Shown: positions 1 to 6,513, counted from the stretch's first letter. The stretch: DNA of 16,819 nucleotides from Candidatus Poseidoniales archaeon (GCA_009887135.1 QXYA01000086.1:1-16819); one strand, 5' to 3'. Notes: generated by a model not told the origin, from the letters alone. Numbers and translations are program-made.

Positions 1-1
1 C

Positions 2-379
2 GATTGGAAAGTTCACGAAGTATTGCTCGCATCGGTCTCAGTAGTTACTGGCGGTCCAGCTGCAGCAATCCACATGCATGGGCCTTACACAACCGCAGCA
101 AGTTGTGAAAAGGACCTCATTATCGTCCAACCAATCGACGTTATCGGCAAAGAACAAATCGGTAAAGTCGTTATTGTTGATCCAGATGGAATGGATACAG
201 ATTTTCTCCGCCAAGTTGCTGAAGCATTGAATCAAGGTGGTCTGCGATGCGTAGTTGTTCGTGGACACGGCGCGTATGCGGTTGGTGCGAATTTAGACCA
301 AGCAATGGCTAACGCAGCGATGCTTGAACATTCTATGCAAATTCTTCTTCTTGCCCGCCAGGCAAATCTGAAATTCTAA
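2..379 (+). CDS. Class II aldolase/adducin-family protein (5' truncated)
   Basis: The reading frame is open to the left window edge, so this is only the C-terminal part, about 125 residues of a family that is usually 200-220. Class II aldolases and epimerases (fuculose-phosphate aldolase, ribulose-phosphate 4-epimerase, methylthioribulose-phosphate dehydratase) use a divalent metal held by three histidines. Two are visible in the HxH motif AIHMHGPYTTAAS, and the third is probably in VRGHGAYAVG, followed by the usual helix with ANLDQAMANAAMLEHSMQIL. The catalytic Glu/Asp region and the real start lie outside the window, so the substrate cannot be assigned. A TTG at 23 is in frame but unlikely to be the start, because coding similarity continues upstream (DWKVHEVLLASVSV). 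The TAA stop abuts the stop codon of guaAA on the other strand with no spacer. Confidence 0.85.
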   Translation, partial: DWKVHEVLLASVSVVTGGPAAAIHMHGPYTTAASCEKDLIIVQPIDVIGKEQIGKVVIVDPDGMDTDFLRQVAEALNQGGLRCVVVRGHGAYAVGANLDQAMANAAMLEHSMQILLLARQANLKF

Positions 380-970
380 TTATTCTTTGCGATCTCTGCA
401 AACTTGAACGAAATTCTCAAACATTTCTTTTCCAAATTCTGAGTCGTTGACTTCGGGATGGAATTGTAATCCGAAACGATCGCCGTCATTGTTCTCCATA
501 CCCTGTACCTTGCACGATGGGCTGCTTGCAGTAATGAAGAAATTATCTGGGACCTCGTGAACTTCATCATTATGTGATTCCCATACGATTTGCTCTGTTT
601 CCGTTCCCGCGAAGATTTTCCCACCACCGTCGTGAAGCTCGATTTCCATTACTCCAAATTCAGGCTCTGGAGATTCTCGCGCGTCTCCCCCATAGAAACG
701 AGCCATGAATTGATGTCCTGCACAAATTCCTAGAATCGGGATGTCCAATTTCAGATACTCTGCACAATTCCCCAATTCCCCAGTCAGGCCAACGCGAGCA
801 GCGCCGCCAGATAGGATCAGGCCATCGAGGTCTCTCATATTCTCAATAGGCGTATCATTTGGAATGATTTGGGTATCGACTTTGAGGTAACGCAACATCC
901 TCCACTCACGATGTGTCCATTGGCCGCCGTTATCGACGACATCGATGACAAGTGAATCTCCGTTGCTCAT
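380..970 (-). CDS. guaAA: GMP synthase, glutamine amidotransferase subunit A
   Basis: This is the glutaminase half of the two-subunit archaeal GMP synthetase. It releases ammonia from glutamine for the separate PP-loop subunit (GuaAB), which aminates XMP to GMP in purine synthesis. The protein is a class I (triad) glutamine amidotransferase. With the start used here (196 aa, near the usual archaeal length of about 190), the nucleophile is Cys83 in PILGICAGHQ and the His/Glu pair is in LQFHPEV (171 and 173). The N-terminus DVVDNGGQWTHR and the SHNDEV motif match archaeal GuaAA rather than carbamoyl-phosphate or CTP synthases. An ATG at 1024 would add 18 residues. I prefer 970 because family members begin right at this strand and it leaves room for the divergent promoter. 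The GuaAB gene is not in the window. Confidence 0.93.
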   Translation of the reverse strand: MSNGDSLVIDVVDNGGQWTHREWRMLRYLKVDTQIIPNDTPIENMRDLDGLILSGGAARVGLTGELGNCAEYLKLDIPILGICAGHQFMARFYGGDARESPEPEFGVMEIELHDGGGKIFAGTETEQIVWESHNDEVHEVPDNFFITASSPSCKVQGMENNDGDRFGLQFHPEVNDSEFGKEMFENFVQVCRDRKE

Positions 971-1023
971 GTTTCGATTCGTGCCGAGAACCTCAATGAA
1001 CTTGCCGAATCGTCGCGACTTCA

Positions 1024-1029
1024 TATACT
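1024..1029 (+). promoter_or_regulatory. Possible TATA-like element for the ubiquitin-like gene
   Basis: TATACT lies in the short divergent gap about 31 bases before the ATG at 1060. Archaeal TATA boxes sit about 25 bases before the transcription start, which would give a leader of roughly ten bases that still contains the ribosome binding site. The match is weak and based on position only. Confidence 0.25.
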
Positions 1030-1045
1030 GTTGAAGTTGAGTGGT

Positions 1046-1052
1046 GGTGAGG
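1046..1052 (+). promoter_or_regulatory. Ribosome binding site
   Basis: GGTGAGG ends seven bases before the ATG at 1060 and complements the 3' end of archaeal 16S rRNA (target GGAGGTGATC). It supports 1060 as the true start of the triple ubiquitin-like protein. Confidence 0.6.
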
Positions 1053-1059
1053 AACTACA

Positions 1060-1680
1060 ATGTTGGATAAAACATACACAGTACACGTAGCAAGAGAAGG
1101 CGGCCATGAGCAAGAAACCATGACTCGCCAAGGTATCATCGATATGATATCAACAAACGATAACACATGGGTCTTTGTTGACTCTCAAATGGTCAGTGTT
1201 GAAGAACTTGAAACCATCGAACTCAACAATTCAACCGAAATCAGAATCAACCCTGGAATGGTTGGTGGAAGCGAGACATTCAAGGTTTTTATCGCAAACC
1301 AAACCGGGGACCAAGAGGTTATGATGAGCAAGCAAGAGATTGTTGGCGAATTGTCACAGAACCAAGGCAACTGGTTGTTCGTAGATGGCCAGATGGTCGA
1401 TGCAAGCACACTCGAGAACACATCCATCACCCAAGACAATGTTTTGAGAATGGTTCCATCCATTGTTGGTGGATCAGACGAAGCAACCTTCACTGTTCAA
1501 ATCACAGACTCATCCGGGCACTCAGTTGCTCAGATGTCTCAAATCGAATTGGCTTGTGAAACCGAAAGCGGAAGCAATTGGTTGTTCGTCGACGGTCAAA
1601 TGGTCGATGCGACATCAGTCCGAGAAATGGATTTGAGCCAAGCAGCTGAAATTCGCCTTACCAAGCCACTTGTTGGCGGA
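1060..1680 (+). repeat. Three in-frame protein-coding repeats (about 207 bases each)
   Basis: The units are 1060-1269, 1270-1473 and 1474-1680, encoding 70, 68 and 69 residues. Units 2 and 3 share twelve identical residues (NWLFVDGQMVDA) at 1369-1404 and 1576-1611, where six of the twelve codons differ, all at the third position. Unit 1 is more diverged (WVFVDSQMV). The match is therefore mainly at protein level, which suggests old duplication under selection rather than recent slippage. Confidence 0.85.
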
Positions 1681-1695
1681 ATTGAACTTGTTTGA
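1060..1695 (+). CDS. Triple ubiquitin-like repeat protein with Gly-Gly at each repeat end
   Basis: The 211-residue protein is three tandem copies of one domain (1-70, 71-138, 139-207) plus the tail IELV. There is no signal peptide or membrane segment, so it is cytosolic. Each copy reads as a beta hairpin (for example TFKVFIANQTGDQEVMMS), a short helix, then WLFVDGQMVDA, an amphipathic stretch, a last strand and VGG. The last 34 residues of every copy align without gaps to human ubiquitin 43-76; repeat 2 shares 10 of 34 residues (F45, Q49, D52, T55, L56, I61, L67, V70, G75, G76). The N-terminal half is about nine residues shorter than in ubiquitin. By analogy with polyubiquitin, a protease could release three units with free Gly-Gly ends, but this is inference. 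Few lysines are present (one, two and one per repeat). An alternative is a structural repeat protein with a beta-grasp or GYF-like fold. It is divergent from guaAA and 54 bases upstream of rpoP. Confidence 0.85.
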   Translation: MLDKTYTVHVAREGGHEQETMTRQGIIDMISTNDNTWVFVDSQMVSVEELETIELNNSTEIRINPGMVGGSETFKVFIANQTGDQEVMMSKQEIVGELSQNQGNWLFVDGQMVDASTLENTSITQDNVLRMVPSIVGGSDEATFTVQITDSSGHSVAQMSQIELACETESGSNWLFVDGQMVDATSVREMDLSQAAEIRLTKPLVGGIELV

Positions 1696-1749
1696 GCATG
1701 CCTAACGCGAACGGACAGATTCAAAACCAATGGGTAGGTCGGATGATTC

Positions 1750-1911
1750 ATGTCAGAACTTGTTGATTACAAGTGCGCCCTCTGTGGAACACACGAAAGC
1801 TTTGACCGCGAACGCAATGGAATCCATTGCAGTCACTGTGGTTCAAAGATCTTCATGAAGCTCCGCCGAAGCAGTGGCGACAGAAAGAAGAAGACACTCA
1901 AGGCCGAATGA
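1750..1911 (+). CDS. rpoP: DNA-directed RNA polymerase subunit P (Rpo12, Rpb12 homologue)
   Basis: A 53-residue zinc-ribbon protein too short for many gene finders. Rpo12 is a small subunit of archaeal RNA polymerase, equivalent to eukaryotic Rpb12, located between Rpo3 and Rpo2 and involved in promoter opening. Two CxxC pairs are visible, in YKCALCG and GIHCSHCGSKIF, followed by a basic tail (MKLRRSSGDRKKKTLKAE). The spacing and the GxxCxxCGSxIFxK motif match Rpo12. The zinc-ribbon ribosomal protein eS31 (S27ae) was considered, but its cysteine spacing and KYY/CPRCG signature do not fit. A stop codon in frame six bases upstream fixes the ATG at 1750. The gene lies between the ubiquitin-like gene and an RFC-like gene on the same strand, probably in one transcript. 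Confidence 0.88.
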   Translation: MSELVDYKCALCGTHESFDRERNGIHCSHCGSKIFMKLRRSSGDRKKKTLKAE

Positions 1912-1916
1912 GTTCA

Positions 1917-1940
1917 CACAAAGGGTCAAAGACCCTTGTG
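1917..1940. other. Stem-loop between rpoP and the RFC-like gene
   Basis: AAGGGTC-AAA-GACCCTT (1921-1937) is a perfect seven-base-pair stem with a three-base loop. With one bulged A at 1920, CAC/GTG extends it to ten pairs. It begins five bases after the rpoP stop and ends 14 bases before the preferred ATG of the next gene. It is not followed by a T run, so it may be an RNA processing or translation-control structure rather than a terminator. Confidence 0.5.
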
Positions 1941-1954
1941 GTTGTTTGATATTC

Positions 1955-3079
1955 ATGGCGAGTTGGTTGGAGGCGTATTCGCCCCGTACATTTTCTGAAC
2001 TTGCTCTTGAAGCAAGCCAGATTGATACGATTCAACACGTAGCGTTGCAAGCCAACCCACCACATCTCCTCATCTCAGGACCATCAGGAACAGGTAAGAC
2101 CGCCACTTGGCGCCTCATTGTCCGACAAGTCTTGGGTCCTTCATGGCGGTCGACTGTTCACGTTCTTCAGGCAAAGGATCTTGCTCGAACGGCTGGAGCA
2201 ATGGCTGCCTTCGAAAACTTCCTTCGCCCCGGAGGAAAGAACTCCAGCGATACGCTCGCAAGTAGAACCTCCCTCGATGCTTTCGACTCAACCTTCTCAA
2301 AAATAGAAGACGGTGACACCGCTCCAGCAGGTCACGAATCTGAACGAGCGAGTGGCCAAGAAGCGCATATTTCTAGAATCATCGTCATCGAAGACGCTGA
2401 TTACCTAGGCCACAAGCGACAACCACTTCTTCGCCGTATGATGGAATCAACCAGCCAAACTTCTCGCTTCATATTTACTGCCCAAACTCCTTCTCGTCTC
2501 ATTGATGCGTTACGTAGTCGGACGCAACACATTCGCCTGTCATCAATACCTCGTAAAACGATTCAAAAACGCCTCGAACAGATTTGCAAGCGAGCAGGTG
2601 TTGAATCTACGAGAGGAATATTAGGCGACATCGCTCACGTCAGTGAAGGCAATCTAAGGAAAGCAATCTTCACAACTGAAATGCTTTCTTTGAGGAACCT
2701 CCTTAATGATCGGACAAACCTGCAGAAACTCCTCAAAGCTACTTCGACTAGCGATGTTCAAATCATGTTAGAAGAAGCTCTTCGTGGACGTGTGATCGAT
2801 TGGAGATGGGTCAAAGAAGGAGTCAAGAATGTACGGCAACTCAAGGGCGCTATGGGAATTTATGATAAAATCATTAACTCACAAAGTCTTGAGGCGGAAG
2901 ATGTTGTTGAACAAGCGCATCAGGTGTTGACAAGCGGCCGGTTAAATTTGGAAGAATCAACCCTCACCGCTGCTCTACAAGCGATTGCTGGTTGCGATAT
3001 GAGACTTCGCAGGTCTTCACAAGGCCGCATTCAAATTGAGCATATGTTGTTCGATATTGCCAACATCAATCCAGCGTAA
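1955..3079 (+). CDS. Replication factor C small-subunit-like clamp-loader ATPase (divergent)
   Basis: An AAA+ protein of 374 residues with the RFC small-subunit pattern. RFC loads the PCNA sliding clamp onto primed DNA. From the ATG at 1955 it begins like RfcS (WLEAYSPRTFSELA, compare WVEKYRPRTLDEIV), then Walker A GPSGTGKT at 42-49, a Walker B region IIVIEDADYLGHKRQPLLRRMME at about 142-163, SRT with the arginine finger at about 188-190, a lid domain, and a C-terminal helical collar. Oddities: Walker B reads ED where active RFC subunits have DE, and about 40 extra polar residues sit between Walker A and B. It may be a second, regulatory or weakly active RFC subunit rather than the main RfcS. 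The longer frame from 1874 would overlap rpoP and adds nothing recognisable. It shares strand and close spacing with rpoP and the downstream tRNA. Confidence 0.82.
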   Translation: MASWLEAYSPRTFSELALEASQIDTIQHVALQANPPHLLISGPSGTGKTATWRLIVRQVLGPSWRSTVHVLQAKDLARTAGAMAAFENFLRPGGKNSSDTLASRTSLDAFDSTFSKIEDGDTAPAGHESERASGQEAHISRIIVIEDADYLGHKRQPLLRRMMESTSQTSRFIFTAQTPSRLIDALRSRTQHIRLSSIPRKTIQKRLEQICKRAGVESTRGILGDIAHVSEGNLRKAIFTTEMLSLRNLLNDRTNLQKLLKATSTSDVQIMLEEALRGRVIDWRWVKEGVKNVRQLKGAMGIYDKIINSQSLEAEDVVEQAHQVLTSGRLNLEESTLTAALQAIAGCDMRLRRSSQGRIQIEHMLFDIANINPA

Positions 3080-3080
3080 T

Positions 3081-3094
3081 CTCCTTGACAGGAG
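3081..3094. other. Small stem-loop after the RFC-like gene
   Basis: CTCCT-TGAC-AGGAG forms a perfect five-base-pair hairpin starting one base after the TAA stop and 16 bases before the tRNA. It could be a processing site between mRNA and tRNA or a weak end signal; no T run follows. Confidence 0.3.
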
Positions 3095-3110
3095 GCGGTT
3101 TGGCACTGAT

Positions 3111-3187
3111 GGGCGTGTAGCACAGCTGGATAATGCGTCGGCCTCCTAAGCCGAAGATCGCGGGTTCAAATCCTGCCACGCCCGCCA
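3111..3187 (+). tRNA. tRNA-Arg (anticodon CCU), 3' CCA encoded
   Basis: A full cloverleaf can be drawn. The acceptor stem is GGGCGTG/CACGCCC and the D arm is GCA/TGC with loop CAGCTGGATAA. The anticodon stem is TCGGC/GCCGA with loop CTCCTAA, placing CCT at 3145-3147 (reads AGG, arginine). The five-base variable loop is AGATC. The T arm is GCGGG/CCTGC with loop TTCAAAT, followed by discriminator G and an encoded CCA at 3185-3187. There is no intron. It lies 31 bases after the RFC-like gene with no clear promoter of its own, so it may be processed from a longer transcript. Confidence 0.95.
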
Positions 3188-3227
3188 AAACTTCTAATCT
3201 ACTTCCAATGAAGCGAAGCACACTTAT

Positions 3228-4811
3228 GTGGCGTTTCTCTCACAACAACTGAGCGAGATGGAACCAGAGGACGAATCCATCATCGCCCGAACAAGGCGTA
3301 CTCTCAAATCCCTTCCAGATCCGTATGGGCATGGGTTCTCCCGCAGTGAAGATCCATTGGCGCGAACAAGAGAGGCTTGGGAGAAGAGCGAACTTCTGAG
3401 AATGAAGAGCGGTAAAATCGCTATCAACCCACTCTTCTTATTTTTTAGAAATATCATCGGCTTCAGTATAGCAGGGACATCGCTTCTATTCGTGATAAAT
3501 CCGTCTTTCTTGCCTTCAAATCCGCTGATTGTCCTTTCAATTTGGTTAATTCCCCTTCTTGCAGCATTCGGGCCCCCAATCGCAGGAAGTGAGGCAACAT
3601 GGTCTGCTGTGGAAGCGAAAATATCCCTCCGCGAACAAGGGGGAATCGGAGATGGTAGAAGGCATACGCTCCGCGCTCAACCAGGAATGGACCGTATTTT
3701 GGAAGGACTACGGGATGGCCGCCGTCAAAACAACATCAGCGCCTTTCTTGCGACAACTTCACTCACACTGCTTTGTCTATCGACGCTGATAACGCCAAGA
3801 ACGGTGGCTTGGAATCTCCTTCTCCTAATTTCCATGACTTCTGGTATAGGATTGAGCATCCACTCAATATTGACCACCTTCTATGTTCGTCTGCAAGCAG
3901 ACTCCATGCCGCTTTTGATTCATTATGCACCAACACATCATCCAACACAACTCGGATCTCCATTAGGGGAATTACTGTTTGCTCACCTAGACCCTGATTC
4001 ACAAATTGAATGGAGCACTTGGGAAGACCAGTTCACTTCGAGTATTTTGCCGGGAACAGACCCTATTCAAGCAAGAGAGCGACTGTTATTCCTCCTTCAT
4101 CTCCATGCAACAGATGTTGTATCATCAACAGATGTCATTGAATCGTTACGCGACTTTATGCCGCCAGAGGCAATTGATCGCACACTTCTCCGCAAGGACA
4201 CGTTCTTCAATTGGAGATCGATCCAACGATCTCTTGAGCATGCACGGGCCTGGCAGCCAGGCGCTTTCCGCTTATTCGAGCGATTACAAAATGACCTCCT
4301 CACCGGCTCGCCTGAAATTCTCCTATCCCCTTGGAGAATGGACATTTCCCTAGATACGATGTGTTATGACGGCTCAGGAAGTTTGTTTATCGCCCTCAAC
4401 AATCAGACGTTCGAGTCTACGCATGCCCGCGTTGAAGTACAGGTACCTGGCGGAAAGCCAGAATCGATTGATCACAGATTCGAACTCATGCCCTGCCCAC
4501 CTCCGACAAAATCGGTTGAACTAACACACCCTTCGGACGACGATGTTCTCGACTGGCTACCACGTTATCTCGAACGAACAGTTGTTCTTTGGATAAACGT
4601 GGCGTGGGATAGGCAATTCAAAGGAGATGCTCAAGTGCAAGTAACACTCAGAGATGACAATGAAACCGTATTAGGTTCACGGATAGTACGAACCTTTGTT
4701 ACGCCGAGAGAAAGTCATCAACGAGCAGATAGAATTCGAGAACTCCTCCTCGCTAGGAGATTCTCCGACCGTCCAATACCCGAAGTTCGACCCGAGTCAA
4801 TTTCTGGTTGA
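3228..4811 (+). CDS. Membrane protein with four predicted helices and a large soluble C-terminal domain; function unknown
   Basis: I do not recognise this 527-residue protein. A charged N-terminal region of about 65 residues is followed by hydrophobic segments at about 69-91, 99-119, 170-189 and 194-217, with a basic cytoplasm-like loop between the second and third (RREGG-type, rich in Arg). Residues from about 230 to the end are soluble. The first part is helical and charged (DPIQARERLLFLLHLHATD), and residues from about 370 look beta-rich and Ig-like (SGSLFIALNNQTFESTHARV). There is no signal peptide. The start is uncertain: GTG at 3228 gives the longest frame, but ATG at 3258 (after GAGCGAG) is an equally good choice and loses only ten polar residues. 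It follows the tRNA by 40 bases and ends 56 bases before the flavoprotein gene. Confidence 0.75.
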   Translation: MAFLSQQLSEMEPEDESIIARTRRTLKSLPDPYGHGFSRSEDPLARTREAWEKSELLRMKSGKIAINPLFLFFRNIIGFSIAGTSLLFVINPSFLPSNPLIVLSIWLIPLLAAFGPPIAGSEATWSAVEAKISLREQGGIGDGRRHTLRAQPGMDRILEGLRDGRRQNNISAFLATTSLTLLCLSTLITPRTVAWNLLLLISMTSGIGLSIHSILTTFYVRLQADSMPLLIHYAPTHHPTQLGSPLGELLFAHLDPDSQIEWSTWEDQFTSSILPGTDPIQARERLLFLLHLHATDVVSSTDVIESLRDFMPPEAIDRTLLRKDTFFNWRSIQRSLEHARAWQPGAFRLFERLQNDLLTGSPEILLSPWRMDISLDTMCYDGSGSLFIALNNQTFESTHARVEVQVPGGKPESIDHRFELMPCPPPTKSVELTHPSDDDVLDWLPRYLERTVVLWINVAWDRQFKGDAQVQVTLRDDNETVLGSRIVRTFVTPRESHQRADRIRELLLARRFSDRPIPEVRPESISG

Positions 4812-4867
4812 ACAAGCGCTTTCCTTATGGCAGGGCTTCACTTCCCCTCAAATATTGGGGGTCTAAT

Positions 4868-6502
4868 ATGGAAGCATGGGACATCGTAGTACTAGGTGAC
4901 GGACCTGCCGCTCTAACAGCGGCTGCAGAAGCTGCAAAGGGCGGTGCCAACGTCCTGATGATGAGTTCAACAGGCCTTGGCGATGGCGGAAATGTCGCTA
5001 TGAATGGGATTTCGTGCCACATCCAAGAAGAAAGCAACCGTGGCCACCGAGAAGATACAATCCGTGCAGGTAACTTCCTTTCAGACCAAGATATCGCAGC
5101 CCAGTATACTACTGATGCGCTCCGAGCAGTCGATCTCCTTGAACGACGCGGAGTCAATTTCCGCAGAGATGCAAAAGGAATTGTGAAAGGTCATTCTGGT
5201 GCAGGTCACAGTAAACCGAGACTTTGCAATGCAGGAGACGCAACAATCCGAGAATGCCAACAAGTCCTCGAAGAGCAATGTATGAAACACGGCGTTACTC
5301 GAAGAAGCGACCAAGTTCCTCTCGAACTGGTCCATACAAATTATTCGATCAATGGGATTACAACCCTTGACATGATTAATGGGCGAGTCCTAACAGTACA
5401 ATGCAAAGCGTTGATTATTGCAGATGGTGGATTCGAAGGCGCATTCACGACAGGTTCCACCTCTCTTGGAATGGACATGGCTTATCGAGCAGGAGCTCCA
5501 TTGAGAAATATGGAGTTCGTAGCACATGCGCCACTCGGTGTTGTTGGTACAAATATGATCATACCGCAATCTATTCTCTCTGATGGCGCAACGCTTCACA
5601 CACCTTCTGGAACAGCCATTGAGATAACAGCATCCACAATGACTTCTGAAATCTGTTCGAAAATGAATGAAGCAGGTATGACCGTTCTCGATGCTCGGGA
5701 ACTTGGCGAAAACGGCGGATGGTGGGCAATGACCTTCGATCAAATCAAGCAACGACTTGGTGTCGATATGCATCGTCAAACAATCGAAGTTGCGCCACGT
5801 CCAAACCACACCTTAGGCGGCCTTTCAACCGATGAAAATGGTAGAGTCGTCCTGCAATCATGGGCACGATGGTTCACAGGCGTATATGCTGCTGGAGATG
5901 CCTGTTCAAGCGGCCTTCACGGAGCTGATGTATTGGCCGGTAACCGCTTGTTGGAAGCAATTTGTACTGGGGAATCAGCAGGATTGCATGCATCAGAATG
6001 GATCAAGAAGCGAAAATTCACTGGCGCTTCAACACTTGAAGATTCACTTAATATCGCAGAAGCAGAATTGAGTATGCTTGGCGATGAATCAGAAGGACCC
6101 GTTCAACGGCTCAAACCCGTAGTTCAACGCCTGTGCGAGATCTTAACCTCAACCCAGACACCAGCCGTTGAGGCAACAGACCTAGCAACTGCTGCAGATT
6201 CTCTCAACCAACTTTCGATTCGTGGTGAGCAACTTCATTGCGATGAAACTTCGCTCGTTGCAAATCAGAATCTTCTTGAAACACTACGGGCACAGGCTGC
6301 GATTCGACTGGGTCTTGCTAGCGTAAGAAGTTCTGAGTTGAGAACAGAATCCCGCGGTCTTCATCAACGCTCGGATTACCCTGAAGAAGATTCAGAACAA
6401 CTTCATCACAATCTTGTTTACAATGATGGTTCGACCGGAACACTCGCATTGAGAAAAGGACCATCAGGAAATTGGATTCTCAACCCAGCATCTGCGGTTT
6501 GA
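4868..6502 (+). CDS. FAD-dependent oxidoreductase of the succinate dehydrogenase/fumarate reductase flavoprotein family, atypical active site
   Basis: A 544-residue flavoprotein. The N-terminal dinucleotide-binding motif is DIVVLGDGPAALTAAAEAA (residues 5-23). Family landmarks follow in order: GHSKPR near 113, GMDMAYRAGAPLRNMEF near 201-217, NHTLGGL at 313-319, TGVYAAGDACSS near 337-348 and HGADVLAGNRLLE at 351-363. The residues that bind dicarboxylates in SdhA, FrdA and aspartate oxidase are changed. The FHPTG site reads AHAPLG, the RGEGG site reads LSDGA, HYTMGG reads NHTLGG and the Arg of HGANRLGGN is Val355. The SHT histidine used for covalent FAD is also absent. Normal succinate or fumarate chemistry is therefore unlikely, and the substrate is unknown. 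No iron-sulfur or membrane-anchor subunit is adjacent. ATG at 4868 is preferred over TTG at 4808, which would overlap the upstream gene. CCCC (4844-4847) and GGGGG (4857-4861) can pair just before the start. Confidence 0.85.
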   Translation: MEAWDIVVLGDGPAALTAAAEAAKGGANVLMMSSTGLGDGGNVAMNGISCHIQEESNRGHREDTIRAGNFLSDQDIAAQYTTDALRAVDLLERRGVNFRRDAKGIVKGHSGAGHSKPRLCNAGDATIRECQQVLEEQCMKHGVTRRSDQVPLELVHTNYSINGITTLDMINGRVLTVQCKALIIADGGFEGAFTTGSTSLGMDMAYRAGAPLRNMEFVAHAPLGVVGTNMIIPQSILSDGATLHTPSGTAIEITASTMTSEICSKMNEAGMTVLDARELGENGGWWAMTFDQIKQRLGVDMHRQTIEVAPRPNHTLGGLSTDENGRVVLQSWARWFTGVYAAGDACSSGLHGADVLAGNRLLEAICTGESAGLHASEWIKKRKFTGASTLEDSLNIAEAELSMLGDESEGPVQRLKPVVQRLCEILTSTQTPAVEATDLATAADSLNQLSIRGEQLHCDETSLVANQNLLETLRAQAAIRLGLASVRSSELRTESRGLHQRSDYPEEDSEQLHHNLVYNDGSTGTLALRKGPSGNWILNPASAV

Positions 6503-6513
6503 TTATCTGTAAT

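Noticed and set aside
1185..1493. Antisense 102-codon open frame within the ubiquitin-like gene
   Set aside because: It mirrors the repeats of the plus-strand gene, has no ribosome binding site and its product is low in recognisable sequence; a shadow frame.
1060..1695. GYF_2-like domain for the triple repeat protein
   Set aside because: The EI-helix followed by W-x-F-V-D-G-Q-M recalls GYF_2 domains, but the conserved GP and final Trp are missing and the ungapped fit to ubiquitin 43-76 with terminal Gly-Gly is better. It is kept as an alternative to test, not as the call.
1698..1766. Possible 22-codon peptide starting between the ubiquitin-like gene and rpoP
   Set aside because: It overlaps rpoP in another frame, lacks a ribosome binding site and shows no recognisable features.
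1750..1911. Ribosomal protein S27ae (eS31), which would copy the eukaryotic ubiquitin-S27a gene pairing next to the ubiquitin-like gene
   Set aside because: The cysteine spacing and the GIHCSHCGSKIF motif are those of RNA polymerase subunit Rpo12/RpoP. The S27ae signature (KYY followed by CPRCG and CGKCG) is absent, so the attractive pairing does not hold.
4868..6502. L-aspartate oxidase (NadB) or true succinate dehydrogenase subunit A
   Set aside because: Both require Arg/His residues at the RGEGG, HYTMGG and HGANRLGGN sites, which are replaced here, and no SdhB or NadA gene is adjacent.
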